Source: Sulfuricurvum sp. (GTDB lineage Bacteria > Campylobacterota > Campylobacteria > Campylobacterales > Sulfurimonadaceae). From it: a stretch of DNA of 64,000 nt. The stretch lies in assembly GCA_028714915.1 (NCBI GenBank), contig JAQTLL010000003.1, positions 62,001 through 126,000 on the forward strand. The letters run 5' to 3'. Of this stretch, positions 35,909 to 45,102 are shown piece by piece (within the stretch, counting starts at the first letter, position 1; each line of letters begins with the position of its first letter). A program made the translations under genes and the position numbers. Below the pieces are notes generated by a model. That model was not told the DNA's origin. It ran no database searches and saw only the letters and a list, made by a program, of their open reading frames with translations.

Positions 35909-37132
35909 TTAAAGCTCCCCCCTAAACGCTTTATCCAGAATCGAAGCTTTTAACGCTTTGAGACTCTCCATTTTTTCTTTTTGAATCGTTTTTACTTTTT
36001 CCATTTTTTCCGAAATAGAATCCAAATACTCAACAACTTTTATTTGAATATCGATATTTGGAAATTCAATCTCAACATTTTTAATTTTTGATAAGTTAAG
36101 GTTTTGTTGACGAACGCCTTGACGTTCTTCTAAAATCTTTGGTTTTAAATATTCTAGTTGATATTTCAAAAAGAATATATTCAATTCATCCTCATTTGGT
36201 TTAATTCCCACGATTGCTTGATTACAACTAGCATCAGTGTGTAATATAGACATTTTCATTGCGGCAGTATCATACATACCCATTAGTAATGTACCTTTAG
36301 AAAAAAGCTTTGCTGATGAATTTTTAAGACCTTCATTCGTTATTCGTTCTTTTGCAGGTAATGTAAATTGTTGGTTCAACTCTCCAGAACTAAACCATTC
36401 GATTGTGCCATTATCCCAATATTCATTTTTTGCCCGTAAAGGAGTCCCACCAGCAGACATTTTTCGGTCAAATTTTTCTAGTTTTTCTTTTTTATATTGC
36501 CCATCCAACTCTCCAAAAACTTCATTCAAAATACTTCCCATAAAAGCATTTGCTTCATCCATATTTTTTTGATGAAGTTCGATTGATTTATCTATTTTCT
36601 GAAAGAGTAAATCTAATTTTGAAACAATTTGTTGTTGTTCTGAAAGTGAGGGGAGTGGAATATAAACTTCTTTTAGTCTTACCAATGCTAATTTAGGCAT
36701 AGCAACAACTTTAGTTGCCAATCCAATTTGTTCTAAAAATGGAAGTGAATTTGTAAAGTATAACAAAAAGTATTTACTATGTTTTTCATTATCAAAAACC
36801 AATTTCGCTGCATTTTCAGTTAAATTTGCACCATTTAATTCTTCTGGAATAATTCCAGTTTTTCCAATCGTACCAGCAATACTTATGTATAAGTCGTTAT
36901 CAGAAATAATATAATTTTTTATTTCATTGAAAATATCTTCTGTTACGTATTGAATTGAATGCAAGTCAACACTGCCATAATCATTGAAATCAGTTACTCT
37001 GATATAAGGATAAGGTGTTTTATTTTCAGATAACTTTTTTCCTTTCGGTATTCTTTTCCCACCTTTTATTGTTACGAAATCATCTAATTTTGTCCACTCC
37101 CATCCATTAGGAAGTTCATACAACTCATTCAT
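35909..37132 (-). CDS. hsdS: type I restriction specificity subunit HsdS
   Basis: A 407-residue specificity subunit with two target recognition domains, each followed by a helical spacer. TRD1 begins LPNGWEWTKLDDFVTIKGGKR-like (about 7-28) and ends in PLPSLSEQQQIVSKLDLLFQKIDK. TRD2 (about 210-370) ends in IKVVEYLDSISEKMEKVKTIQKEK. It sets the bipartite DNA recognition sequence for HsdM and HsdR. It overlaps hsdM by eight bases. The recognition sequence cannot be read from this sequence. Both halves look intact. Confidence 0.93.
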   Translation of the reverse strand: MNELYELPNGWEWTKLDDFVTIKGGKRIPKGKKLSENKTPYPYIRVTDFNDYGSVDLHSIQYVTEDIFNEIKNYIISDNDLYISIAGTIGKTGIIPEELNGANLTENAAKLVFDNEKHSKYFLLYFTNSLPFLEQIGLATKVVAMPKLALVRLKEVYIPLPSLSEQQQIVSKLDLLFQKIDKSIELHQKNMDEANAFMGSILNEVFGELDGQYKKEKLEKFDRKMSAGGTPLRAKNEYWDNGTIEWFSSGELNQQFTLPAKERITNEGLKNSSAKLFSKGTLLMGMYDTAAMKMSILHTDASCNQAIVGIKPNEDELNIFFLKYQLEYLKPKILEERQGVRQQNLNLSKIKNVEIEFPNIDIQIKVVEYLDSISEKMEKVKTIQKEKMESLKALKASILDKAFRGEL

Positions 37133-38612
37133 TTATATCTTTCCCAATCAATATCGCTTCAATCTCATTCATTAAATCAGTAATTTCTTCATTATTGAGT
37201 TTGATATTTTCTACTAATTCAATCGGTGATTTATGATCGATTGAATCATTGCGATTTGGATTCTTTGCCGATATATCAAAATCTTTTATGTCATTGATAT
37301 TCACAATCCAACTATTTTCAGTTATCTTTCTATCTTTCCATACGGATAAAAATTCTGAGAAGTGTTCATTGTTAATTGGTTTATTCTTTGTTAGTTTAGA
37401 TAATGGATTGACTTCGTAATAAAAAATATCTGAAGTTGATCCGTTTCTATCGAAGAAAATTACATTTGTTTTTACTCCACTATACGGTAAAAATACACCA
37501 CTCGGTAAACTCAAAATTGTGTGAACGTTGAATCTTTCCAATAACTCTTTCTTCACTGATTGAAATGCGTTATTGGTTTGAAACAATACACCCTCTGGGA
37601 TTACTACTCCACATCTTCCATTTACTTTTAAACTGTTCATCATGTGTTGTAAAAATAGTAACTCAGTCGCATTCGATTTGATTGGAAAATTTTGTTGAAT
37701 TTGTTCTTTTTCTTTTCCACCGAAAGGAGGATTTGCTAAAATAATATCAAATCTATCTTTCTCTTCCAATCCTCTGATATCTTTTGTGAGTGTATTGGTT
37801 TTTGAAATATTTGGTGATTCGACTCCGTGAAGAATCATATTCATAACACCCATTACATACGATAGAGGAGTTTTTTCATTTCCGAAAAATGTATCTTCAC
37901 TGAGAAACTTCAATTGTTCAGTTGATAGTTCTCTTTGTTTATTCTCTTTTGCATCGATATATCTAATATGGTTATATGCTTCGATTAGGAATCCACAACT
38001 ACCAACAGCAGGGTCATAGATCGTTTGTCCGACTTGTGGATTAACAACATCTGTCATTACTTTGATAAGTGGACGAGGAGTATAAAACTCTCCACTATTT
38101 CCACCATCACTTCCCATATCTTTGAGGAGTTTTTCATAAATGATTGAGAGTTGAAATAGATCGGATTGGTTATGGAAATCCATTTCATCGATAATATCCA
38201 ATATCTCTCTGATGGTGTGACCATTTGCAATACGGTTATCTAAGAATTCGAATATTGCCCCGATTTTATATTTGATTGATTTAGGGTCTTCGGTAATGTT
38301 TTTAAACCCTTTGAGATATGGAAATAATTCTTTATTTACAAAGTCTAAGAGATCAGCTCCACTTTTTGCATTGATTAAATCAATTTTTCCATTTACTTTC
38401 GGAACTGCCCAATTACTCCATTTGAATTTATCATCCAAAATATAATTGTAATCTTTACCAATCAGTAATGCTTCATCTGCTTTTGAATCTTCTAAATCAT
38501 TGAGAAATTTTAGGAATAGTATCCAACTAATTTGTTCTGTATAGTGCATCGCACCGCTGATACCATCATCTCTTCTTAGGATGTCTGTTATTCGATTTAT
38601 TTTTGATTCCAA
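37125..38612 (-). CDS. hsdM: type I restriction N6-adenine methyltransferase HsdM
   Basis: A 495-residue modification subunit. It has an N-terminal helical HsdM_N domain (DILRRDDGISGAMHYTEQISWILFLKFL in parts), SAM-binding motif I DPAVGSCGFL, catalytic motif IV NPPFGG preceded by DIILA, and a GVVIPEGVLF segment typical of the EcoKI-EcoEI group. With HsdS it methylates adenine at the target to protect host DNA. It follows the NTPase gene by 37 bases, whereas in most loci hsdM directly adjoins hsdR or hsdS. Confidence 0.95.
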   Translation of the reverse strand: MESKINRITDILRRDDGISGAMHYTEQISWILFLKFLNDLEDSKADEALLIGKDYNYILDDKFKWSNWAVPKVNGKIDLINAKSGADLLDFVNKELFPYLKGFKNITEDPKSIKYKIGAIFEFLDNRIANGHTIREILDIIDEMDFHNQSDLFQLSIIYEKLLKDMGSDGGNSGEFYTPRPLIKVMTDVVNPQVGQTIYDPAVGSCGFLIEAYNHIRYIDAKENKQRELSTEQLKFLSEDTFFGNEKTPLSYVMGVMNMILHGVESPNISKTNTLTKDIRGLEEKDRFDIILANPPFGGKEKEQIQQNFPIKSNATELLFLQHMMNSLKVNGRCGVVIPEGVLFQTNNAFQSVKKELLERFNVHTILSLPSGVFLPYSGVKTNVIFFDRNGSTSDIFYYEVNPLSKLTKNKPINNEHFSEFLSVWKDRKITENSWIVNINDIKDFDISAKNPNRNDSIDHKSPIELVENIKLNNEEITDLMNEIEAILIGKDINE

Positions 38613-38649
38613 GGGTTGCCTTTTTTTGATTGATAGATAATAATTTAAA

Positions 38650-41600
38650 TTATTTTCTTTTTCTATTCACTTTTATTTCATCGCCTTTAATAGTTTTTGA
38701 GCTGATATATTTTTTGATTTCAAGTGCTTCTGCAAGTTTTTTATTAATTTCGCTATTAGACATCATCAAAGGTTTAGTAGCTATTAGCGTTAATTCCGAA
38801 TATTGACCTTCCAACCTATTTAATAAAGACGTAATTTTAGCCTCATCTAATTCAGGTATTTGCCTAACTAGTATCTTCAAAGCATTATCATAGTTGCTAT
38901 TATCAAACAATACATCAAATAAATCTTCAGATATTGTATTGCTTACTAGCATGTAAAAATCAATGATTTTATGTACAAGTTTTTCATTTTTTAATAATGA
39001 CAAATCAATCGTTTCAATTAGTGCTACTTTCTCGTCATTTGTAAATTTATCAGATATGAGAATTTGAATGTAATTATCATCATCCAAAGGAAGCTCTTTG
39101 TAGTTTGCTAAAAATTCATCTTTAAAACTTTCAATTAGTGTAATTTGTCTTTGAGAGGAATTTTTTTTCAAGCTATTTAGTGTCGTAGAGTTTAAAGAAA
39201 TTTTTTTATTCATCAAAATCATCTCAAGCTTTTCACTTGATAAAGCATCAATATTTAAATCACCAAACCTCCATATAATGCTTTTTATTAGATTACTATA
39301 TGCTTCATTATTGATTTTATTTTCTTTAAGTAATTGTCTCGAAAATAGTTGTAAAAATTCTTTTCCAAAAACTTCTTCGTTATTAATTTTATATTTTGAA
39401 AGTTCTATAAAGTTAAGATTAATATTTAGTGCATCGATCAAATACTTATCAAATTCACAAGATTCTTTATAATAAAATAATAGATTATCCCAATTAATTA
39501 ATACTCTATTTTCTCGCAAAACCTCTAACCAAAGGTCATTAGGTATAGTTGAAATATCAGTGATTTTAACTTCTTCTTTTTTTATTATCGCTTTCTTATT
39601 TTTTAAATCCAATTCCTCATTATTCAATAATTCCACAATCATATCTTCTGACTCTTGTGAATTTTCTTGAATACTTAAAAGCACATTTTCCACATAGAGA
39701 TTTATCTCTTTATGAATATATAGTAAAAGATCACTTGTAAGACTGCTGTATTCATTTATAGTGGTATAGTTCGATATTAGAAGTCTTTTATTAATTTCAA
39801 TATCCAGCTTAAATCGCTCAATATAATTTTTTATCATTCCTTGATTTAACTCATATAAGTCATTTTTAAAAATAAAATCTACAATCAATGGAACATTTTT
39901 GAAATCATTAGCGTTAATTCTTTTGTATTTAATTTGTAGTTCTAAAATGAGCGACTCAAATTTATCGTTACTAGGGTCATAATCTGGAAGGTATGAGTTA
40001 TCTTCAATAAAAGCTTTTAGAGAATTATTTACATTTACGGCTAGTAATTCTTCCACATTTAAACACTTAAAAAATATCTGGAAATATGCATTAACCGCCG
40101 CTTCAGTTAATGATTTCTCTTTATAAATATAGAACCAAATATTTACCCATTTATTATGGACAATCTTTAAAAAAGCTTTTTGATGTGGAGTGAATATAAA
40201 AAACGATATAAATTCTTTAGATATATCACTGCCATCTGTCAAATTAGTTATAAAATAATCAAATTTATCGCCTTGTAAATTTTTCTCTAACATATAATCT
40301 AATAATGAAAAGTTTAAAACAGCTTTTGATTCAAAATCCTTAGTAGTTAAGTTTTTCAAAATTTCTTCTATATTATTAAGCGTATATTGAAATTCCAAAG
40401 GTTTATCATCTTTGACAGCTAAAACAAAATCTCTATCTTTAAAAGTCAAACTTCCAGGAAAGAAATAAGAAATATAATTATAATAATCGTCTCGAATATA
40501 TCCTTCTCGAATTAAAAATTTTAGTAAGTTTTCTTTTTCTATTTTTTTAAAAATTTGACTATTCTCTATTTTTGCAATTTGACTAACATCATATTTTTTT
40601 ATTTCACTTTCTTGTTTTTTTAAAAATTCTAATTCTTTCTTTAATTGTTCTAATTGCTCATTCGGATATTCAATAATTAATTTTTCTCTTTCATCATAGG
40701 TAATTTGAGAATTAATTTCATTTTCAATCTGATGAAATGTATATCCATAATTGGTTTGAGTATTTTTAATTTTATTGAATATTTCATTTGTAAGTAGATT
40801 TTGGATGTTTGATATACTGTACTGACTACCATCTTGAACTCTAAAAGATGTACTGTTTACTTGCGAAATTATTTTTAAAATATAAATCATTCTTAATTCA
40901 TCAATAGATTTTTGTTTTTCTAAAGCAATCATATTTTCTAAATGGTTAATTTCTTTATTTTTTTCAACTTGTAGTACTTTGTTTTTTGCTAATTCTTCAT
41001 TTATATATCTTGTTCTTTGATTAAAAATATCATACACGTTTCCTTGATTGCTATGAAGTTCTGCAAAATCAGAAGGATAAAAATTTTTATAGACAATCAT
41101 TGCTAGTAATCGTTCTTTACTTAATGTTTTACTGCCTATTTTATGTTTATAGATTTTATACTCATTAGCAATATTAATCAGCAATCTCATATCATCTATT
41201 CTTAGGGATAAGTTTCTCAAAAACTCAATATCAATATTATCCTGATTAAATTTTTCTTTTATCTTCTGAAATGAGCTAGAAGAATTGATATAAGGAATAA
41301 TTGGAACGATAAAATCAAAAAATTTCGTTCTGTCTTTATCTTTAAACATATCATCTTTGATAGCATAGATAAAAACTACTCTTCGGTTAATATCTTTTGA
41401 ATTATTGATTAGTGTATTTAGTTCTCTAAGTTTTATAAATATTTCTGTATTTTCAAATCTATCTAAATCTTCTATGACAACTACATTATACGATGTTACT
41501 TCAAAGAAATATAAAACCTCATCCAAATGCTCATTCAAAATTGATGTTTTATCTTTATTATTTACTTCAATTTCACCACTTTTAATATTAAACTTACTGA

Positions 41601-42381
41601 CTTGCAACTTCATAAAATATTGAAATATTTTATAAAAATAAAAACCTAAAATAAAAAATACAATCAAACCAATAAAAGGATATTCATCTATTTGTTTTTT
41701 TACATCACACATTAAAAATGCATGTACTTTTTCTGGCAACAAAACTGCAAGCGAATAGAAAAGTACTATACCAATGAAAAAACTATGTGAAATCGAATAT
41801 CTCTTTTTAATATTACTAATTCTTTTAAATCTTGAAAATGGTATGGTTTCATCTTTTTCTTTATAAAAGATTTGTTGCAAAATACTTTTTTCGAGAATTT
41901 GATTTAATTGTTCATTTTTTTGTTTTTGATCTTTTGTTGCCTTTGTATAGGTTTTATTTGAACTATCAGAATCTGATGGATTTTCTCCACCTATTATAGA
42001 TTTTTCATCTTCTGCATTGGCAATTTTTTCCTCTATATCTTGAAAAGTAGCTAATGAAATATGTAGATATTCCCAGTCTTTATTTTTATTTTCAAATGTT
42101 CTTAAAAAACTACTTTTTCCTGAGCCATAAGTTCCTGTAACAGCAATATTATTACTCTTTGGTGTTTCAAGAGCAACTTGAAGCATTTTTGAATATTGGT
42201 TATCTGTATCTGCTTTTTCATTCGGAAGGAGTGATTCATATTTATCTGGATTATCGATTATAGATGTACCGAATTGTTCATAAATTTTTAGTTGAAGTTT
42301 TTTTAAACATTGAATACAATAAGTCAACATTTCATTACTTACTTTACATCCTAAAATTTTTAATTTTTTGCGTCTACTCAT
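38650..42381 (-). CDS. YobI/KAP-like P-loop NTPase with membrane segments
   Basis: A 1243-residue STAND/KAP-like NTPase resembling the YobI family. It shows a P-loop GTYGSGKSS (residues 83-91), two hydrophobic segments at about 198-217 and 234-253 inserted in the NTPase domain as in KAP NTPases, Walker B VVVIEDLDRFE (about 300-310) and a sensor stretch RVVFIYAIKDDMF followed by FFDFIVPIIPYINSSSSF. Coiled coil near 480-620 leads to a long helical C-terminal region with possible repeats and a basic tail. Its ATG overlaps the hsdR stop (ATGA at 42378-42381) and it ends 37 bases before hsdM, so it is translated as part of the restriction operon. A membrane-tied defence effector or sensor is inferred; no nuclease or protease motif is seen. 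Confidence 0.75.
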   Translation of the reverse strand: MSRRKKLKILGCKVSNEMLTYCIQCLKKLQLKIYEQFGTSIIDNPDKYESLLPNEKADTDNQYSKMLQVALETPKSNNIAVTGTYGSGKSSFLRTFENKNKDWEYLHISLATFQDIEEKIANAEDEKSIIGGENPSDSDSSNKTYTKATKDQKQKNEQLNQILEKSILQQIFYKEKDETIPFSRFKRISNIKKRYSISHSFFIGIVLFYSLAVLLPEKVHAFLMCDVKKQIDEYPFIGLIVFFILGFYFYKIFQYFMKLQVSKFNIKSGEIEVNNKDKTSILNEHLDEVLYFFEVTSYNVVVIEDLDRFENTEIFIKLRELNTLINNSKDINRRVVFIYAIKDDMFKDKDRTKFFDFIVPIIPYINSSSSFQKIKEKFNQDNIDIEFLRNLSLRIDDMRLLINIANEYKIYKHKIGSKTLSKERLLAMIVYKNFYPSDFAELHSNQGNVYDIFNQRTRYINEELAKNKVLQVEKNKEINHLENMIALEKQKSIDELRMIYILKIISQVNSTSFRVQDGSQYSISNIQNLLTNEIFNKIKNTQTNYGYTFHQIENEINSQITYDEREKLIIEYPNEQLEQLKKELEFLKKQESEIKKYDVSQIAKIENSQIFKKIEKENLLKFLIREGYIRDDYYNYISYFFPGSLTFKDRDFVLAVKDDKPLEFQYTLNNIEEILKNLTTKDFESKAVLNFSLLDYMLEKNLQGDKFDYFITNLTDGSDISKEFISFFIFTPHQKAFLKIVHNKWVNIWFYIYKEKSLTEAAVNAYFQIFFKCLNVEELLAVNVNNSLKAFIEDNSYLPDYDPSNDKFESLILELQIKYKRINANDFKNVPLIVDFIFKNDLYELNQGMIKNYIERFKLDIEINKRLLISNYTTINEYSSLTSDLLLYIHKEINLYVENVLLSIQENSQESEDMIVELLNNEELDLKNKKAIIKKEEVKITDISTIPNDLWLEVLRENRVLINWDNLLFYYKESCEFDKYLIDALNINLNFIELSKYKINNEEVFGKEFLQLFSRQLLKENKINNEAYSNLIKSIIWRFGDLNIDALSSEKLEMILMNKKISLNSTTLNSLKKNSSQRQITLIESFKDEFLANYKELPLDDDNYIQILISDKFTNDEKVALIETIDLSLLKNEKLVHKIIDFYMLVSNTISEDLFDVLFDNSNYDNALKILVRQIPELDEAKITSLLNRLEGQYSELTLIATKPLMMSNSEINKKLAEALEIKKYISSKTIKGDEIKVNRKRK

Positions 42382-44711
42382 CGATATATCTCTTTTTGCA
42401 ACTCTAAATACTCATTCCCCATCTGAGGTATCCCACCAAAGTTTGATGCAACTTCTCTAATGGTTCCCAATCCACTCAAATCAACCAACTTGCCTAGCTT
42501 GTCATCATCCAACTCTTTTACACCGTCTTTACGGTATCTATCCAATATAAATTCGATAAACTGTTTTGCTTTTTCATTGTGATATTTCTCTACAAAATCA
42601 GAGTTCTCAACAGCTATAACTCTTTCATTACGGCTCTTAATATCCATATTGAATGATAGGTGTGCCAATACATCATAGATGTCACTATCTTGTGCTTCAA
42701 ATATCTGTTTTAGATCATCAAGTTGAGATTCATCGATATTCATCTCTTTGAGTTTATTGAGTAAGTCTTTTCGATTTTTAGGGTTACTCCATATCTCTCG
42801 CAAGCCCTCTTCATCATTATAAAATTTACCCAGTACACCAATTAGCAATTCCAAATAATCTTCAGTTTTTAACGGGATACCATCTTCACCGACATAGGTT
42901 GTTTCGATATTGATAACTTTGAGTTTTTTTCCTCTGATATCGATGGTGACTTTTTCTTTAAACGGTGGATCAACGATAGGTGGTTCATCGTCACCGCCTG
43001 CACCATTTCCTTCATCACCTTTTTCTTTTGGAGGTTTAGGTTGTTTCTCTCCTTTTCCTCCACTTACTTCTTCAGCTTCGCCATCCCATCTATCATCATA
43101 AAAGAGATTCGTTGCTCCTACAAAATCCATAATTGTAAAAAAGTCTTTACCCTCGTAAACCCTTGTGCCTCTACCGATAATCTGTTTAAACTCGGTCATC
43201 GATTTTATAGGTGCTGTTAATACAACATTTCTAACATTCTTTGCATCGACACCAGTAGTTAACATCTTGGAAGAAGTAAGAATGGTTGGGATATCTCTAT
43301 CGTTGTTTTGAAACATTTCTAAAAAGTTTCTACCTATGTCACCCTCATCCGATGTAACCCTGACACAATAATTATTATCTTTGATCGTTTTAAATTTATC
43401 GATTGCGATTTTCATATCGGATGCGTGAGATTGGTTTACACAGAAAATGATTGTTTTATCCATTGGATTCATATTTTCTAAAATCGTTTTTGCTACCAAT
43501 TCGGTTCGTTTGGGGATTACGATTTGTTTTTCAAATTGTTCTAACGTGACGATTTGGCTTTCTAGTTCACCTGTAATAATATCATTCGGATCAAATCGAT
43601 ATTCATCGATATTGGTTTGAATTCTTTTAACTTTATAAGGTGTTAGAAATCCATCATTGATCCCATCTTTGAGAGAATATTCGTAGACTGGATCACCAAA
43701 ATATTCATACGTATCCCCATTATCATCTCGTTTAGGGGTGGCGGTAAGTCCTAAATGAACGGCAGATTTAAAATGATTTAGTATCTCTCTCCAACTGCTA
43801 TCGTTATTGGCACTTCCTCTGTGACACTCATCAATAATAATCAAATCAAAAAAGTTATGGGGATATTGTTTATAGTAAGCCGTTACATCATCTTCTGTAT
43901 TTGCTTCATCCGATTTTCGCTCGGCAATGGATTGATAAATAGCGAAAAAGACATTGGCATTTGTGGGTACTTTCCCACCTCTTTTTTTAATCTCTTTACC
44001 GTTAATGCGTACACAATCTTTTTCTAATGGATTGAATGTATTCATCGATTGATCGGCTAGTACGTTTCTATCCGCTAGGAACAATACTTTTGGTCTACGA
44101 TCACTTCCGTCTCGATTCCATTTGGATTGAAACAATCGATAAACAATTTGAAAAGAGATATAGGTTTTACCCGTCCCTGTTGCTAAGGTAAGCAATACTC
44201 TATCATCCCCATTTACTATTGCTTCAATTGTTTTTTGAACCGCAATCTGTTGATAGAAACGGGGTTTCATTGACCCTTCGATATGGAAAGGATAAGTGAG
44301 TATTACTTCTTTTTTGGTTTGAGGTTGTCCGTATTTTCTCTCAAATAATTCACTTGGAGTCGGATAATTTTCTATCCATCTACCATTGCACTCTTTCAAT
44401 GAGTGTTCGTAAATTTTATGTCCGTTAGTGGTGTATACGTAATCGATACGGAGTTTTTCAGCATAGTTGATAGATTGTTGCAATCCATCTAAAGGGTCTT
44501 TGTTCTCGGCTTTAGCTTCGATAATGGCTAAGTTGGTATTTTTGTAGGTAAGGAGGTAATCTACAAAATATTGTTTACCTCTTTTATTACCAATAAGTTT
44601 ACGTCCATCAGTAAAGAAATACTCCCTAACAATATGGGATTCGTTCCATTCACTTTCTTTGATTTTTGGATCAATAAGTTTTGAACGAGTGTCTGATTCA
44701 GAGAGTGCCAT
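42378..44711 (-). CDS. hsdR: type I restriction endonuclease subunit HsdR (EcoEI type)
   Basis: About 777 residues from ATG 44711. It has an N-terminal PD-(D/E)xK nuclease (DYLLTYKNTNLAIIEAKA), Walker A LATGTGKTY, DECH box IIIDECHRGS, motif III LTATPKRDD, motif VI GRGTRVYEG, and an EcoEI_R_C-like C-terminal region after an acidic, low-complexity linker (KGEKQPKPPKEKGDEG). HsdR translocates DNA and cuts far from the unmethylated site. The frame is open to a GTG at 44744; ATG 44711 is preferred because relatives start directly at SESDTRSKLIDP, and the bases before 44744 lack a ribosome binding site. It is first in the operon hsdR-NTPase-hsdM-hsdS. Confidence 0.93.
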   Translation of the reverse strand: MALSESDTRSKLIDPKIKESEWNESHIVREYFFTDGRKLIGNKRGKQYFVDYLLTYKNTNLAIIEAKAENKDPLDGLQQSINYAEKLRIDYVYTTNGHKIYEHSLKECNGRWIENYPTPSELFERKYGQPQTKKEVILTYPFHIEGSMKPRFYQQIAVQKTIEAIVNGDDRVLLTLATGTGKTYISFQIVYRLFQSKWNRDGSDRRPKVLFLADRNVLADQSMNTFNPLEKDCVRINGKEIKKRGGKVPTNANVFFAIYQSIAERKSDEANTEDDVTAYYKQYPHNFFDLIIIDECHRGSANNDSSWREILNHFKSAVHLGLTATPKRDDNGDTYEYFGDPVYEYSLKDGINDGFLTPYKVKRIQTNIDEYRFDPNDIITGELESQIVTLEQFEKQIVIPKRTELVAKTILENMNPMDKTIIFCVNQSHASDMKIAIDKFKTIKDNNYCVRVTSDEGDIGRNFLEMFQNNDRDIPTILTSSKMLTTGVDAKNVRNVVLTAPIKSMTEFKQIIGRGTRVYEGKDFFTIMDFVGATNLFYDDRWDGEAEEVSGGKGEKQPKPPKEKGDEGNGAGGDDEPPIVDPPFKEKVTIDIRGKKLKVINIETTYVGEDGIPLKTEDYLELLIGVLGKFYNDEEGLREIWSNPKNRKDLLNKLKEMNIDESQLDDLKQIFEAQDSDIYDVLAHLSFNMDIKSRNERVIAVENSDFVEKYHNEKAKQFIEFILDRYRKDGVKELDDDKLGKLVDLSGLGTIREVASNFGGIPQMGNEYLELQKEIYR

Positions 44712-44744
44712 TATCAATTCCACCGCTTCACTGTAAGTAATCAC

Positions 44745-45102
44745 TATTTTAGCTAAAACAATGTCAATCTAAAGTTTAAAAAATAAATATTTCTAAATAA
44801 ATAGTAACTATAGCTGTATATTTATTTTTTGCCAAAAATTGTGTAGTTTATATTGCATTAAATTGCATCGAATTGCATCAAAAGCTATATTTAGCAGTGA
44901 TTTTAGCACTAGATTTAATGCTTTTTTTCATATGGAGACGAGATTTTTTTGTATCAACCTATCATCAATATTAATCTTCAAAAAAATGTGAAGTTTTTGT
45001 GTAGTTAACTTGAAAAAATATTACACAAAAATTATGGAAAAACTGTTTTAAAATTCCCTATCTTACTACGTAAAACATTAAGAAAACCCCCTAAAATAGG
45101 GC
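44745..45102. other. intergenic region upstream of hsdR, repeat-rich
   Basis: A 358-base gap between the starts of hsdR and the end of mutS7. It holds the right copy of the island repeat (44839-44966), a second partial copy (44986-45006), and three TTGCAT words at 44853, 44863 and 44873 in exact ten-base register. The hsdR promoter should lie here; I see no clear pair of elements. Confidence 0.5.
44839..45006. repeat. right flanking repeats R and R' of the restriction island
   Basis: 44839-44966 is an imperfect copy (about 70% overall) of 33521-33637 in the same orientation, with 20-base and 14-base exact words. 44986-45006 repeats exactly the 21-base word found at 33510-33530. The left side carries both words fused; the right side carries them separated and in the opposite order. 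Confidence 0.65.

Noticed and set aside
44712..44767. TTGACA/TAAAAT promoter for hsdR
   Set aside because: The elements are ten bases apart and the -10 would abut the GTG at 44744, so they do not form a promoter.
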